Below are positions 1-8,698 of a stretch of 64,000 nucleotides of DNA, piece after piece. This DNA is from an uncultured Flavobacteriaceae bacterium (GTDB lineage: Bacteria > Bacteroidota > Bacteroidia > Flavobacteriales > Flavobacteriaceae), in contig CANKYF010000005.1 in NCBI GenBank assembly GCA_947487895.1, positions 62,001-126,000 on the forward strand, read 5' to 3'. A model generated the notes under the pieces. That model was not told the DNA's origin, did not search any database, and saw nothing but the letters and a program-made list of their open reading frames with translations. Both the position numbers and the translations under genes were made by a program. Position 1 is the stretch's first letter. Every line of letters begins with the position of its first letter.

Positions 1-284
1 AATTCAACAACGTGGTAATGGAGTCTAAAACTATTCTTTGGAATGGACCATTAGGTGTTTTTGAAATGGAAAGCTTTGCTGGTGGAACCATTGCATTAGG
101 AGATTCTATTGCTGAAGCTACTAAAAACGGAGCCTTCTCATTAGTAGGTGGTGGTGATTCTGTTGCTGCAGTTAAGCAATTTGGTTTCCAAGACAAAGTA
201 AGTTATGTAAGTACGGGTGGTGGTGCAATGTTAGAAAGCTTAGAAGGAAAAACATTGCCTGGAATTGCTGCTATTTTAGATTAA
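1..284 (+). CDS. pgk: phosphoglycerate kinase, C-terminal fragment (5' end outside window)
   Basis: Last ~94 residues of phosphoglycerate kinase, the glycolytic enzyme that makes ATP from 1,3-bisphosphoglycerate. The reading frame is open from base 3 and runs to TAA. The nucleotide-binding C-terminal signatures are visible: [13 protein letters not shown], then GGGDSVAAV, then STGGGAMLE. The start lies upstream of the window; the in-frame GTG at 12 is only an internal codon. A good intrinsic terminator follows at 451-490. Identification is secure despite truncation. Confidence 0.95.
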   Translation, partial: FNNVVMESKTILWNGPLGVFEMESFAGGTIALGDSIAEATKNGAFSLVGGGDSVAAVKQFGFQDKVSYVSTGGGAMLESLEGKTLPGIAAILD

Positions 285-310
285 AATTTATTGACTGTTC
301 TCAATGGGTG

Positions 311-333
311 GTGCCTGAGGCTCTCGAAGGCAC
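311..333. repeat. short palindromic intergenic repeat (gtgcct...aggcac)
   Basis: Imperfect palindrome with arms gtgcct and aggcac around a ctctcga core. It resembles the TGAGC..GTCGAAG-type palindromes at 35831, 57255 and 60470 in this window. The rest of the gap (334-450) holds a degenerate cactgag/agtcgaa-like stretch near 391-426 but no gene. Confidence 0.4.
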
Positions 334-450
334 AAAATAGAATTTGCGTTGTGATATATTTTTTCACTGGCATTCCACACTATCTCACTGAGTTTGCCTC
401 TGCTAAATGCAGTCAAAGCGTCGAAATGTAATGCTGAATCTACAAAATAA

Positions 451-490
451 AAGACCTGTAGAATAAAACTCTTCAGGTCTTATTTTTTAT
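451..490 (+). terminator. intrinsic terminator after pgk
   Basis: Eight-base-pair perfect stem aagacctg (451-458) / caggtctt (474-481) followed by a T-rich run. It lies downstream of pgk and upstream of the lytic transglycosylase gene. Confidence 0.75.
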
Positions 491-544
491 TTAACATAAA
501 AAATACGAATTTAGCCATACTATCGTTCAATGTAGAGAGATATT

Positions 545-2110
545 ATGGCTATTCGTTTTTATATACTTACCTTCTTTTTAATTCCAACTATTTGCTTTTC
601 GCAAGTTCAAGATTCCATTTTAACTACCCAAATTCAGGTAAAAGACACATTACTTGATGGTAGTAAGCAGCTTATAAAACCTATAGAAGCAGTTCAAGAT
701 TCAATGGGTGTAAAAAAGCTACTAGATAATGAATTAGCTACTAGAATTGATCAAAAATGGCAAGAAGAACTCTATAGCAATAGCTTGTTTGATACCATTT
801 ATAAATCTGTTACAGAATTAACGTTTAATGAAGTTGAGTATCCAGAATTACCAACGGATACATTAAAGGCTAGGTTAAAAGAAATTGATGCCAGAACACC
901 ATTCAATGTAGAATATAATCCTGCTTTAGAAAGTGTTATAAAAAGGTATTTAAAGCATAGACGTAAATCACTTCAAAAGTTAATATCATTAAGCCATTTT
1001 TATTTTCCGTTATTCGAAGAAGAATTAGATAAACATAATATTCCTTTAGAAATAAAGTATCTATCTATTGTAGAGTCGGCTTTAAAGCCTAGAGCAAAGT
1101 CGCCCGTGGGAGCTACAGGATTATGGCAATTTATGTTTAGTACAGGTAAAATGTATGGTTTAGATGTAAGTAGTTATGTAGATGAACGTAGTGATCCTGT
1201 AAAGTCTACCGAAGCTGCATCAAAATATTTAGCCAAACTCTATGAGATATTTGGCGATTGGGATTTAGCATTGGCGGCATACAATTCGGGTCCAGGTAAT
1301 GTAACTAAGGCTATCAGAAGATCTGGAGGCTACAAAAACTATTGGAATATAAGACACAACTTACCAAGGGAAACGGCGGGTTACTTACCAGCTTTTTTGG
1401 CTAATATGTATATTTTTGAATATGCAGAAGAACATGGTTTTAAAACGATAAAACCAAACTTTTTATTGAAAGAAACTGATACTGTTTTGGTAAAAAGTAT
1501 GATTACTTTAGATCAGGTATCTGAAGTAACAGGAACACCAGTAGAAGAACTGCAATTTTTAAATCCTTCATATAAATTAGATATTGTTCCAGTTATAAAG
1601 AATGAAAACTACTATTTAAGATTGCCTAGAGAAGTGGTAGGTACGTTTGTAAATAATGAAGAAAAAATATATGCTTTTGTAAAAGAAGAACTTGCCAAAA
1701 GAGAAAAGCCTTTACCACAATTTTTTAATGCTACAGATAGAGTAAGATATAGAGTAAGATCTGGAGATTATTTAGGTAAAATAGCAAGACGTTATGGTGT
1801 AAGAGTAAGCCAAATAAAACGTTGGAACGGTATGAGATCAAATAATTTAAGTATAGGGCAGCGTTTAACTATTTATCCAAGAAAACCGTACACACCGCCA
1901 GTTGCAAAAACAACAACTCAACCTCAAAAAAAGATCATTACAAAACCACTTACTGGAGATGTTATTATCTATACCGTTAAGAATGGGGATTCATTATGGA
2001 GCATTTCTCAAAAATTTTCTGGAGTTTCTATTCAAAATATTCGAGAATGGAACGGTATTAGTGGTAGTAATTTAAAGCCGGGAATGAAGCTTAAAATATC
2101 AAAAGGGTGA
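545..2110 (+). CDS. LysM-containing membrane-bound lytic murein transglycosylase (MltD-like)
   Basis: Exported peptidoglycan lytic transglycosylase of the SLT/MltD type, 521 aa. A signal peptide covers residues 1-19 (ends near CFSQ). The SLT domain is at ~150-290, with catalytic Glu177 in IVESALKP and the downstream GATGLWQFM and AAYNSGPGN motifs. Two LysM peptidoglycan-binding modules follow at ~402-444 and ~475-519, each containing WNG and ending in a GQRL/GMKL-type strand. The two LysM modules are joined by a Pro/Thr/Lys linker. There is no lipobox, so it is probably periplasmic rather than lipid-anchored. A DUF4837 lipoprotein follows 25 bp downstream and is likely co-transcribed. The start is the only ATG before the signal peptide. 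Confidence 0.9.
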   Translation: MAIRFYILTFFLIPTICFSQVQDSILTTQIQVKDTLLDGSKQLIKPIEAVQDSMGVKKLLDNELATRIDQKWQEELYSNSLFDTIYKSVTELTFNEVEYPELPTDTLKARLKEIDARTPFNVEYNPALESVIKRYLKHRRKSLQKLISLSHFYFPLFEEELDKHNIPLEIKYLSIVESALKPRAKSPVGATGLWQFMFSTGKMYGLDVSSYVDERSDPVKSTEAASKYLAKLYEIFGDWDLALAAYNSGPGNVTKAIRRSGGYKNYWNIRHNLPRETAGYLPAFLANMYIFEYAEEHGFKTIKPNFLLKETDTVLVKSMITLDQVSEVTGTPVEELQFLNPSYKLDIVPVIKNENYYLRLPREVVGTFVNNEEKIYAFVKEELAKREKPLPQFFNATDRVRYRVRSGDYLGKIARRYGVRVSQIKRWNGMRSNNLSIGQRLTIYPRKPYTPPVAKTTTQPQKKIITKPLTGDVIIYTVKNGDSLWSISQKFSGVSIQNIREWNGISGSNLKPGMKLKISKG

Positions 2111-2135
2111 TTCCTTAATTATAAAAAGTATTCAA

Positions 2136-3146
2136 ATGAAAAATATTCTTTTATCAGCATTAGTAATATTACTAGTGTTTTCTTGTAATGAGAAAAAAAA
2201 CAAAGCACCAGAAAAGTTTTTACCCGATTCTTCTGGTAACATTAATCATGTATCTGTAATTATAGAAAATGATATGTGGAATGGTAGAGTTGGTGATGCT
2301 ATTAGAGGTGTTTTAACCAAAGCGATATACGGGCTCCCACAAGATGAGCCTATGTTTACTTTAAGCCAAATTCCGCCACAAGTGTTCTCTGGGTTTGTTA
2401 CTAAAAACAGAACTATTTTAAAAATTGAAATGGGTAAAGAAGCCAATATAGCTTTCAAAGAAAACACATATGCTAGACCTCAAAAAGTTGTAGTGCTTTC
2501 TGGTAAAACCAAACAAGATATTATTAGTTTAATAACTGAAAACGGAGAAAAAATAGTTGAGGTATTTAGAAATGAAGAAATAGCCGAAAGGCAACGTCAA
2601 ATGGCTAAAGCTCCTCATAAATTCATACAGATTAAAGAGACATTAGGATTAACCATTCAGTTTTCTTCAATCTATGAAATAGCTAAGGAAAAAGAGAATT
2701 TCTTTTGGTTAAGAAAGAATATTACAACTGGGCATTCGCACATTATGATTTATGATTTACCATATGACGCCATTAAAAGAAATGATAGTACTATAACTCA
2801 AATTATTGAAATTAGAGACTCTATTGGGCAGCAATACTTTAAAGGCAGATTAGATGGTAATGTAAATTCAGATGGCACTAAAATTAGCTCGTATATGATA
2901 ACCGAAGATGCTTATACGCCTTTTCATGGTGAAGCCATTATAGATAATAAACCTGCTTTTGAAACTAAAGGTATTTGGGAGTTAACTAACGATTTTATGG
3001 GAGGCTCTTTTGTAAACTATACTATTGAAGATAAAGTAAATAAGCGTTGGGTTGGTGTTGAAGGTTTTGTATTTGCACCTTCAGTTGAAAAAAGAAATTA
3101 TATGTTAGAGTTAGAAGCTATCATTAAATCGATTAAAATTGATTAA
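2136..3146 (+). CDS. DUF4837 family lipoprotein
   Basis: Predicted lipoprotein of 336 aa, with a short N-terminal hydrophobic stretch ending in the lipobox-like LVFSC (Cys17). The body has no transmembrane segment and is rich in beta-prone stretches. Length, lipobox and position behind a LysM transglycosylase match the Bacteroidota family DUF4837, whose function is not known. It probably shares a transcript with the upstream gene, and a strong bidirectional terminator follows at 3161-3199. The family name is from recognition and was not searched. Confidence 0.8.
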   Translation: MKNILLSALVILLVFSCNEKKNKAPEKFLPDSSGNINHVSVIIENDMWNGRVGDAIRGVLTKAIYGLPQDEPMFTLSQIPPQVFSGFVTKNRTILKIEMGKEANIAFKENTYARPQKVVVLSGKTKQDIISLITENGEKIVEVFRNEEIAERQRQMAKAPHKFIQIKETLGLTIQFSSIYEIAKEKENFFWLRKNITTGHSHIMIYDLPYDAIKRNDSTITQIIEIRDSIGQQYFKGRLDGNVNSDGTKISSYMITEDAYTPFHGEAIIDNKPAFETKGIWELTNDFMGGSFVNYTIEDKVNKRWVGVEGFVFAPSVEKRNYMLELEAIIKSIKID

Positions 3147-3160
3147 CAAGCAATAATACA

Positions 3161-3199
3161 TAACAAAAAAGACCAACATCATGTTGGTCTTTTTTGTTA
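3161..3199. terminator. strong bidirectional terminator between DUF4837 gene and tatA
   Basis: Perfect 18-bp inverted repeat, arms 3161-3178 and 3182-3199 with a 3-nt loop. An A-run on one side and a T-run on the other let it serve both converging transcripts. The core is gaccaaca/tgttggtc. Confidence 0.9.
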
Positions 3200-3212
3200 T
3201 AATATAATAATA

Positions 3213-3404
3213 TTATTCTTTTTTATCATTTTCGGTCTTTTCTATGCCCTCTTCTTTACTAGCATCTTTAAATTCTTTAATGCCACTTCCTAGACCTCGC
3301 ATTAATTCAGGTATTTTCTTCCCTCCAAATAACAATAAAACAACAATAACAATTAATGTTATTTGCATTGGGCCAATAGCTAATGGAAACATATATAAGC
3401 TCAT
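3213..3404 (-). CDS. tatA: Sec-independent twin-arginine translocase subunit TatA/TatE
   Basis: Small Tat translocase pore protein of about 63 aa. It has one N-terminal transmembrane helix (ITLIVIVVLLLF), then the hinge FGGKKIPELMRGLGSGIKEF typical of TatA/E, then a charged amphipathic tail. It acts in the inner membrane in export of folded twin-arginine proteins. An upstream ATG at 3425 would add seven residues. I prefer the ATG at 3404, although one at 3392 is equally plausible because TatA proteins begin close to the membrane helix. It converges on the DUF4837 gene across a shared terminator. Confidence 0.88.
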   Translation of the reverse strand: MSLYMFPLAIGPMQITLIVIVVLLLFGGKKIPELMRGLGSGIKEFKDASKEEGIEKTENDKKE

Positions 3405-3504
3405 AATAGTTAATTTAAAAGACAAAGTTAATAATTAAAGTTTAATAATATCGTTTAAAGCTTAACTTTAGCATTTACAAAACAAATAGTGCACAAAATT
3501 TATT

Positions 3505-3518
3505 TATTTTTACGGCTA
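3505..3518 (+). promoter_or_regulatory. putative -7 promoter element before the M23 gene
   Basis: TATTTTTA, a near match to the Bacteroidota -7 consensus TAnnTTTG, followed by cggcta. The same 16-mer tttatttttacggcta recurs at 51389-51404, just before a strong RNA hairpin. The ATG at 3520 lies only a few bases downstream, so a transcript from here would be leaderless or nearly so. No clear -33 TTTG is visible. Confidence 0.35.
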
Positions 3519-3519
3519 A

Positions 3520-4386
3520 ATGAAGAAAAAAAAGGAGCCAAAAAAGATTAAAAAGAAATTGCTTGATAAGTATCGATTAATTATACTTAATGAGCTGACT
3601 TTTGAAGAGCGTTTGTCTATCAGACTAACAAGGCTTAACGTATTTGTTTTATGTTCAGTAGTTGCTGTTTTTTTAATTACAATAACATATCTTATCATAG
3701 CATTTACACCTCTTAGAGAATACATTCCAGGGTATTCTTCTACAGCTTTAAAAAAGAAAGCCACTGAGCTTAATTTTAAAACAGATTCTTTACAACGTGT
3801 TATTTCAATGAATGAGATATATTATGGGTCTATTAAAAAAGTCTTAAAAGGTGATATTGAAGCTGGGGATTTAAATAAAGATTCCATAATTGAGGCTGTG
3901 AAATTAGAAGCCAGCGAAGTAGATTTAACACCAATAGCAGAAGATTCTATTTTAAGAGAAAAGGTAGATAAAGAAGATAAGTATAATTTATTTGAATCTG
4001 CAACAACTGCAACAGACTTTGTGTTGTTTCCACCAGTTAGTGGCACTATAAGTGAACATTATAATCTAGAAGAAAAACATTATGCTGTAGATATTGTGGT
4101 TTCTAAAGACACCCCTGTAAAGGCTACAGCAGATGGTATAGTGATTTTTGCAGAATGGACGGCTAGCACTGGTTATGTAATTATTTTAGAACATAGTTAC
4201 GGGCTTATTTCGGTATATAAACATAATGCTGAGTTAAACAAATCTCAAGGCGAATTAGTAAAAGCAGGAGAAGTAATTGCTACCGCAGGAAATACAGGAG
4301 AACTTTCAACAGGTCCTCATTTACATTTTGAACTTTGGAATGATGGTTACCCCATCAATCCAACAAACTTTATAGATTTTAAATAA
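3520..4386 (+). CDS. M23 family metallopeptidase (LytM-type), membrane anchored
   Basis: Peptidoglycan endopeptidase-like protein, 288 aa. It has a basic Lys-rich cytoplasmic N-terminus, one transmembrane helix at ~41-61, a periplasmic linker, and an M23 domain at ~165-285. Zinc ligands of the family are present: His187 and Asp191 (HYAVD), and the HxH pair His267/His269 in GPHLHFE. It is therefore probably active rather than a degenerate EnvC-type activator. Its stop codon overlaps the ATG of the following GH3 gene (TAATG), so the two are translationally coupled. It heads the long plus-strand run that leads into the polysaccharide cluster. Confidence 0.88.
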   Translation: MKKKKEPKKIKKKLLDKYRLIILNELTFEERLSIRLTRLNVFVLCSVVAVFLITITYLIIAFTPLREYIPGYSSTALKKKATELNFKTDSLQRVISMNEIYYGSIKKVLKGDIEAGDLNKDSIIEAVKLEASEVDLTPIAEDSILREKVDKEDKYNLFESATTATDFVLFPPVSGTISEHYNLEEKHYAVDIVVSKDTPVKATADGIVIFAEWTASTGYVIILEHSYGLISVYKHNAELNKSQGELVKAGEVIATAGNTGELSTGPHLHFELWNDGYPINPTNFIDFK

Positions 4387-5879
4387 TGCTATCCATAAAA
4401 TCTGCTCTTGCAAAACCCTTTGCAAAACGTATTTATAAGAAGATTCAAAAATGGGCTAATAACCCAGAAAAAACTCAAGAAAAAGTATTTCAAGATCTAA
4501 TATCTAGTGCAGCTAGTACTAGATTTGGTGAAGATCATGATTTTGTGAGTATCAATTCTCATGAAGACTTTGTGAAACGCGTACCAGTTCGTGATTATGA
4601 AGCGTTACGACCTTATGTAGACAGAATGGTAGCAGGTGAAGAGAATATTCTTTGGAAAGGAAAACCAATTTATTTTGCTAAAACATCGGGTACAACTTCG
4701 GGAGCTAAATACATTCCAATTACTAAAGAAAGTATGCCTAGTCATGTAAAAGCTGCCAGAAATGCGATTCTCATGTACATTCACGAAACAGGTAATACCC
4801 AGTTTGTGAATGGTAAAATGATTTTTCTACAAGGTAGCCCAATATTGAATGATAAGAATGGTGTTAAACTTGGTAGATTATCTGGTATAGTAGCCCATTA
4901 TGTGCCTAAGTATCTTCAAAAAAATAGATTACCTTCTTGGGAAACTAATTGTATTGATGATTGGGAAACTAAAGTAGATGCTATTGTAGAAGAAACACTT
5001 CCTGAAAACATGACTATTATTTCTGGAATTCCATCTTGGGTACAAATGTATTTTGAAAAACTCATTCAAAAAACAGGGCAACCAGTTGGTGAAATATTCA
5101 AGAATTTCAATTTATTCATTTTTGGCGGGGTTAATTATGAACCTTATAAAACGAAGTTTGAAAACTTAATAGGAAGAAAAGTAGATAGTATAGAATTATA
5201 TCCTGCTAGCGAAGGTTTTTTTGCCTTTCAAGATAAGCAAAATGAAAAAGGGATGTTATTGCAGTTAAATTCAGGAATTTTCTATGAGTTTATCAAAGCT
5301 GATGAGTTTTTCAATGAAAACCCAAAACGAATCACCATAAAAGATGTTGATGTTGGTATTAATTATGTGATGATAATTTCAACAAACGCAGGACTTTGGG
5401 CCTATAATATTGGTGACACAGTTCAGTTTACATCTACAAAACCATATCGTGTTGTAGTATCTGGAAGAATAAAACATTTTATTTCTGCATTTGGCGAACA
5501 TGTTATTGGTAAAGAAGTAGAACAAGCCATTCAGGAAGCAATAGTAGATACTGAGGTTAGCGTAACAGAGTTTACAGTAGCACCCCAAATCAATCCAAAT
5601 GAAGGACTACCCTATCATGAATGGTTCATTGAGTTTGAAAAAGAGCCTGAAGACCTTTCAGTATTTGCAAAAAAGATTGATGCGTCGCTTCAAAAACAAA
5701 ATGTTTATTATTTTGATTTAATAGAAGGTAGTGTACTTCAAACTTTAAGGATTACCAAGGTCAAAAAAGATGGATTTAAAAACTATATGAAATCTATTGG
5801 AAAGTTAGGTGGCCAAAACAAACTTCCAAGACTATCAAATGACCGTGAAATAGTTAAGGATTTTCCTTTCATTTTTTAA
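4386..5879 (+). CDS. GH3 auxin-responsive promoter family protein (acyl-acid amido synthetase-like)
   Basis: Protein of 497 aa with the adenylate-forming P-loop-like motif AKTSGTTSGAKYIPIT and downstream regions typical of the GH3 superfamily (YPASEGFFAFQ, YNIGDTVQFTS, HVIGKEVEQAI). Plant GH3 enzymes adenylate a carboxylic acid and join it to an amino acid. The substrate of the Bacteroidota versions is not known. No signal peptide or membrane segment was seen, so it is cytoplasmic. It overlaps the upstream M23 gene by one base and is followed closely by the DUF6909-like gene, suggesting co-expression. Confidence 0.85.
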   Translation: MLSIKSALAKPFAKRIYKKIQKWANNPEKTQEKVFQDLISSAASTRFGEDHDFVSINSHEDFVKRVPVRDYEALRPYVDRMVAGEENILWKGKPIYFAKTSGTTSGAKYIPITKESMPSHVKAARNAILMYIHETGNTQFVNGKMIFLQGSPILNDKNGVKLGRLSGIVAHYVPKYLQKNRLPSWETNCIDDWETKVDAIVEETLPENMTIISGIPSWVQMYFEKLIQKTGQPVGEIFKNFNLFIFGGVNYEPYKTKFENLIGRKVDSIELYPASEGFFAFQDKQNEKGMLLQLNSGIFYEFIKADEFFNENPKRITIKDVDVGINYVMIISTNAGLWAYNIGDTVQFTSTKPYRVVVSGRIKHFISAFGEHVIGKEVEQAIQEAIVDTEVSVTEFTVAPQINPNEGLPYHEWFIEFEKEPEDLSVFAKKIDASLQKQNVYYFDLIEGSVLQTLRITKVKKDGFKNYMKSIGKLGGQNKLPRLSNDREIVKDFPFIF

Positions 5880-5917
5880 ATCAAATAGTAGTATCTTTGA
5901 CCTTGAAAATTGCACCA

Positions 5918-7621
5918 ATGAGTAATATTAAACATCATGAAAGAACGCGGGCTCAAGAGAGTTCAAATGCTATTGAAAGGATGTATATTACTATGCGTCA
6001 TTTGTTTATAAGGGGTTTTTACAAGCCTATGGGTGTTTCGGGTGAAATGCTTAGAAATTCGTTATTGCTTTTAAGTCCTGAGATTTATGGTTCTATAGGT
6101 GAAGAAAAAGCTGAATTAGAAGGTTTACTATATGTTATTGATAGATTACCTGAAGGAATTGAAGAATGCTCGTCTATTAACCTAACAAGTGACGAAGGGT
6201 ATTCTAATTCTCATTTTAAAGCTATTATCCCACCTAAAAGAAGAAGAAATTGTTATAGGATTGATGGTGACCAAATGAACATTGAAATTACCAGAGGACG
6301 TTCTGAAATCTATGATATCTTAACACATTTAACATTTCTTTTTGTAGAATCGCATAAAATCAGCAATAGGGTTTTAATTAATGAAGAAGAAGGAATAACA
6401 ACTACTAGAAGAGATTGGGAAAAACTTGAAAAATTCGTGCTCTCAAAAAAAGAGCTGACGAATGAAGAACGAGAAGTTGCAATAACGTATACAGCAAATA
6501 TTATAGGAAGAACATTTAAAGAACTGAAAGCTGTTTATAATGATTTTGCAACCCCAAAACAACCTGAAAGATTACTTCATATTGTATATTGGCTAGGTAA
6601 ATTGGCGATTGAAGAGGAAGTAAATGATAACAAAAGAGCTATAACGTTTAGTAGAGTATTAAGAGAACGTATAGGACACCACATACATAGTGAAATTTGG
6701 GCTAACAATATTAAAGAGGTTTTATATAAAAATAGCTTATTAAAACGTTCAATTCATATCATAAGTGCAAATATGCATAGTGTTATGAATACACTTTTTG
6801 CTCCTTCAGCATTAAAAAATTTAGCTTCTAAAAAAGATATTTTCGAAGTTTATGAAGCTTTAAGTAATGATGAAAATGAATCCTTAAGGAATAAGGTGAA
6901 ATCTGGAGCTTTACGCAATGGGATGCTTTATATTAAAGATGCATCTGGAGCTAATATTGATGTACAGATTTTTGATACTAGTAAAATAGATATTTCCAAA
7001 ATAGATATTAAAGCAAAAGATATTATTTTAAAAGAAAAAAAACCTGTTATATTAGTAATGGATTATGCTTTTGGAGAACAGGCTTACGAAACGATAGATG
7101 AGCTATTAAAACCTTTTCAAAGAAACGATGACAAGGTTCATTTAAATGTAGAATCAATGTCTATAATGGGTAAAGCTGGTATTTTAGAAGGAGGTAAAGG
7201 AGATATAATGATTCCTTCAGCTCATATTTTTGAGGGAACTGCGGATAATTACCCTTTTGAAAACGAGCTTAAAAAAGAAGATTTAGAGGATCAAGGTGTT
7301 GATATTTACGAAGGCTCAATGATTACGGTTTTAGGGACATCGCTTCAAAACAAAGATATTTTAAAGTTTTTCCATAATTCTACCTGGCAAGTAATAGGTT
7401 TAGAAATGGAAGGAGCTCATTATCAAAAGGCTATTCAAGCAGCTTCAAAAGTAAGAGGAAGCATAAGTCCAGATGTAAAAGTGAGATATGCATATTATGC
7501 TAGTGATAACCCTTTAGAAACTGGAGCTACTTTAGCTTCAGGAGGACTAGGAACAACAGGAGTAAGACCAACTTACTTAATAACAAGAACAATTTTAGAA
7601 CAAATATTTAATACGAAATAA
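5918..7621 (+). CDS. DUF6909-like protein with nucleoside-phosphorylase-like C-terminus
   Basis: Large cytoplasmic protein, 567 aa. The N-terminal two thirds have no motif I can name. They contain a conserved-looking basic patch (PPKRRRNCYRI) and are mostly helical. The last ~200 residues resemble the nucleoside phosphorylase/nucleosidase fold, with VIGLEMEGAHY (the EMEGA ribose-binding motif) and YASDNPLETGAT where the catalytic Asp of that family would sit. I associate the protein with the Bacteroidota family DUF6909, but that is from memory. The ATG at 5918 is preferred over a TTG at 5897. The gene lies 38 bp after the GH3 gene and one base before the Wzz-like gene, so it looks co-transcribed with both. 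Confidence 0.6.
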   Translation: MSNIKHHERTRAQESSNAIERMYITMRHLFIRGFYKPMGVSGEMLRNSLLLLSPEIYGSIGEEKAELEGLLYVIDRLPEGIEECSSINLTSDEGYSNSHFKAIIPPKRRRNCYRIDGDQMNIEITRGRSEIYDILTHLTFLFVESHKISNRVLINEEEGITTTRRDWEKLEKFVLSKKELTNEEREVAITYTANIIGRTFKELKAVYNDFATPKQPERLLHIVYWLGKLAIEEEVNDNKRAITFSRVLRERIGHHIHSEIWANNIKEVLYKNSLLKRSIHIISANMHSVMNTLFAPSALKNLASKKDIFEVYEALSNDENESLRNKVKSGALRNGMLYIKDASGANIDVQIFDTSKIDISKIDIKAKDIILKEKKPVILVMDYAFGEQAYETIDELLKPFQRNDDKVHLNVESMSIMGKAGILEGGKGDIMIPSAHIFEGTADNYPFENELKKEDLEDQGVDIYEGSMITVLGTSLQNKDILKFFHNSTWQVIGLEMEGAHYQKAIQAASKVRGSISPDVKVRYAYYASDNPLETGATLASGGLGTTGVRPTYLITRTILEQIFNTK

Positions 7622-7622
7622 T

Positions 7623-8684
7623 ATGAGTAAAGAATTGCCACAACCACAGCAATCTGAAGAAGTAGATTTAGGGCAGTTATTCAAATTGATTGGAAATATG
7701 TTTGATAGACTTTTTAAGTTTATTGGTAGTATTTTTAATGGAATATTTAAAATAATACTATTAATACTAATTCATTTCTACAAACGTATTTTATGGTATG
7801 TCGCAGCTTTGATTGTAGGAGGTGTGATAGGGTTCCTAATTGATAAAAACTCCCTCACAGAATATGGCGCTAATATGATTATTGAAACTAATTTTAGTTC
7901 TACTGCTCAAGTATATGAAAACATATCTGAGTTTCATCAGTTAGCTGGAATAGATCAAGATACGTTAGAATTAGCAAAGCGTCTTAATATTAAACCAAGT
8001 GATGCCTATCATTTAAAAGGGTTTTACATTGACCCAATTAAAGATGAGAACTTTATTATTAAAAATTATTCTAATTTTTATTCAAAATTAGACTCTGTGT
8101 CAAGATTAGATATGACTTACGATAAGTATAAAGAATCTTTGAAAGCGTCCAATTTTAGAACTCATAATATTGGAATTGCTTCAACTGATAAAACTATTTA
8201 CAAAAAAATAGAGAAAGCTTTTACTCAAGAGATTTCAGATAATACTTATTTAAATGAGCTTTTAGAATCAGGAGTTTCCATTTTGAATAAAAGGGATAAA
8301 GTTTTAGAAGAACAAGTAAAATCAATAGACTCTTTGGTTAAAGTATATTTAGAGATTAGAAAAAGAGAATCAGAGAAAGAAACTTCGGCAACTAACTCAA
8401 GTACAAATGTGTATATGTCTGACGCAAAATCGGCAGGATTGTTAATCGATGAATCAAAAGTTTTAACTCAAAAGTTAAGATATGAGAATGAAAGAAGATC
8501 AATAGATAGTACTTTAGCATTTCAAAATAGAATTATAAATGTAGTATCAAGCTTCCCTAAAACTGGATATGAAATTAGTAAATGGTACAGTAAAAAGAAG
8601 TTTGTCTTACCATTATTACTTTTTTCATTAGTGGCAATTGTATTTATGATTATTGGTTTAGGGTCATATCTTGAAAAAAAATAA
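7623..8684 (+). CDS. Wzz-like chain-length determinant family protein
   Basis: Protein of 353 aa with the two-membrane-helix layout of polysaccharide co-polymerases. A hydrophobic region at ~35-75 ends in VGGVIGFLID; a periplasmic, partly coiled-coil middle follows; a C-terminal helix sits at ~329-348. There is no tyrosine-kinase domain, so it is a Wzz-type rather than Wzc-type protein. Directly after it come the dTDP-rhamnose genes, which supports a role in setting glycan chain length. The sequence is diverged, so the assignment rests on topology and context. Confidence 0.6.
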   Translation: MSKELPQPQQSEEVDLGQLFKLIGNMFDRLFKFIGSIFNGIFKIILLILIHFYKRILWYVAALIVGGVIGFLIDKNSLTEYGANMIIETNFSSTAQVYENISEFHQLAGIDQDTLELAKRLNIKPSDAYHLKGFYIDPIKDENFIIKNYSNFYSKLDSVSRLDMTYDKYKESLKASNFRTHNIGIASTDKTIYKKIEKAFTQEISDNTYLNELLESGVSILNKRDKVLEEQVKSIDSLVKVYLEIRKRESEKETSATNSSTNVYMSDAKSAGLLIDESKVLTQKLRYENERRSIDSTLAFQNRIINVVSSFPKTGYEISKWYSKKKFVLPLLLFSLVAIVFMIIGLGSYLEKK

Positions 8685-8698
8685 TAATAATAATTTAG

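Noticed and set aside
3244-3438. Plus-strand frame of 64 codons opposite tatA
   Set aside because: Antisense shadow of the clearly recognisable tatA; composition and motifs match nothing.
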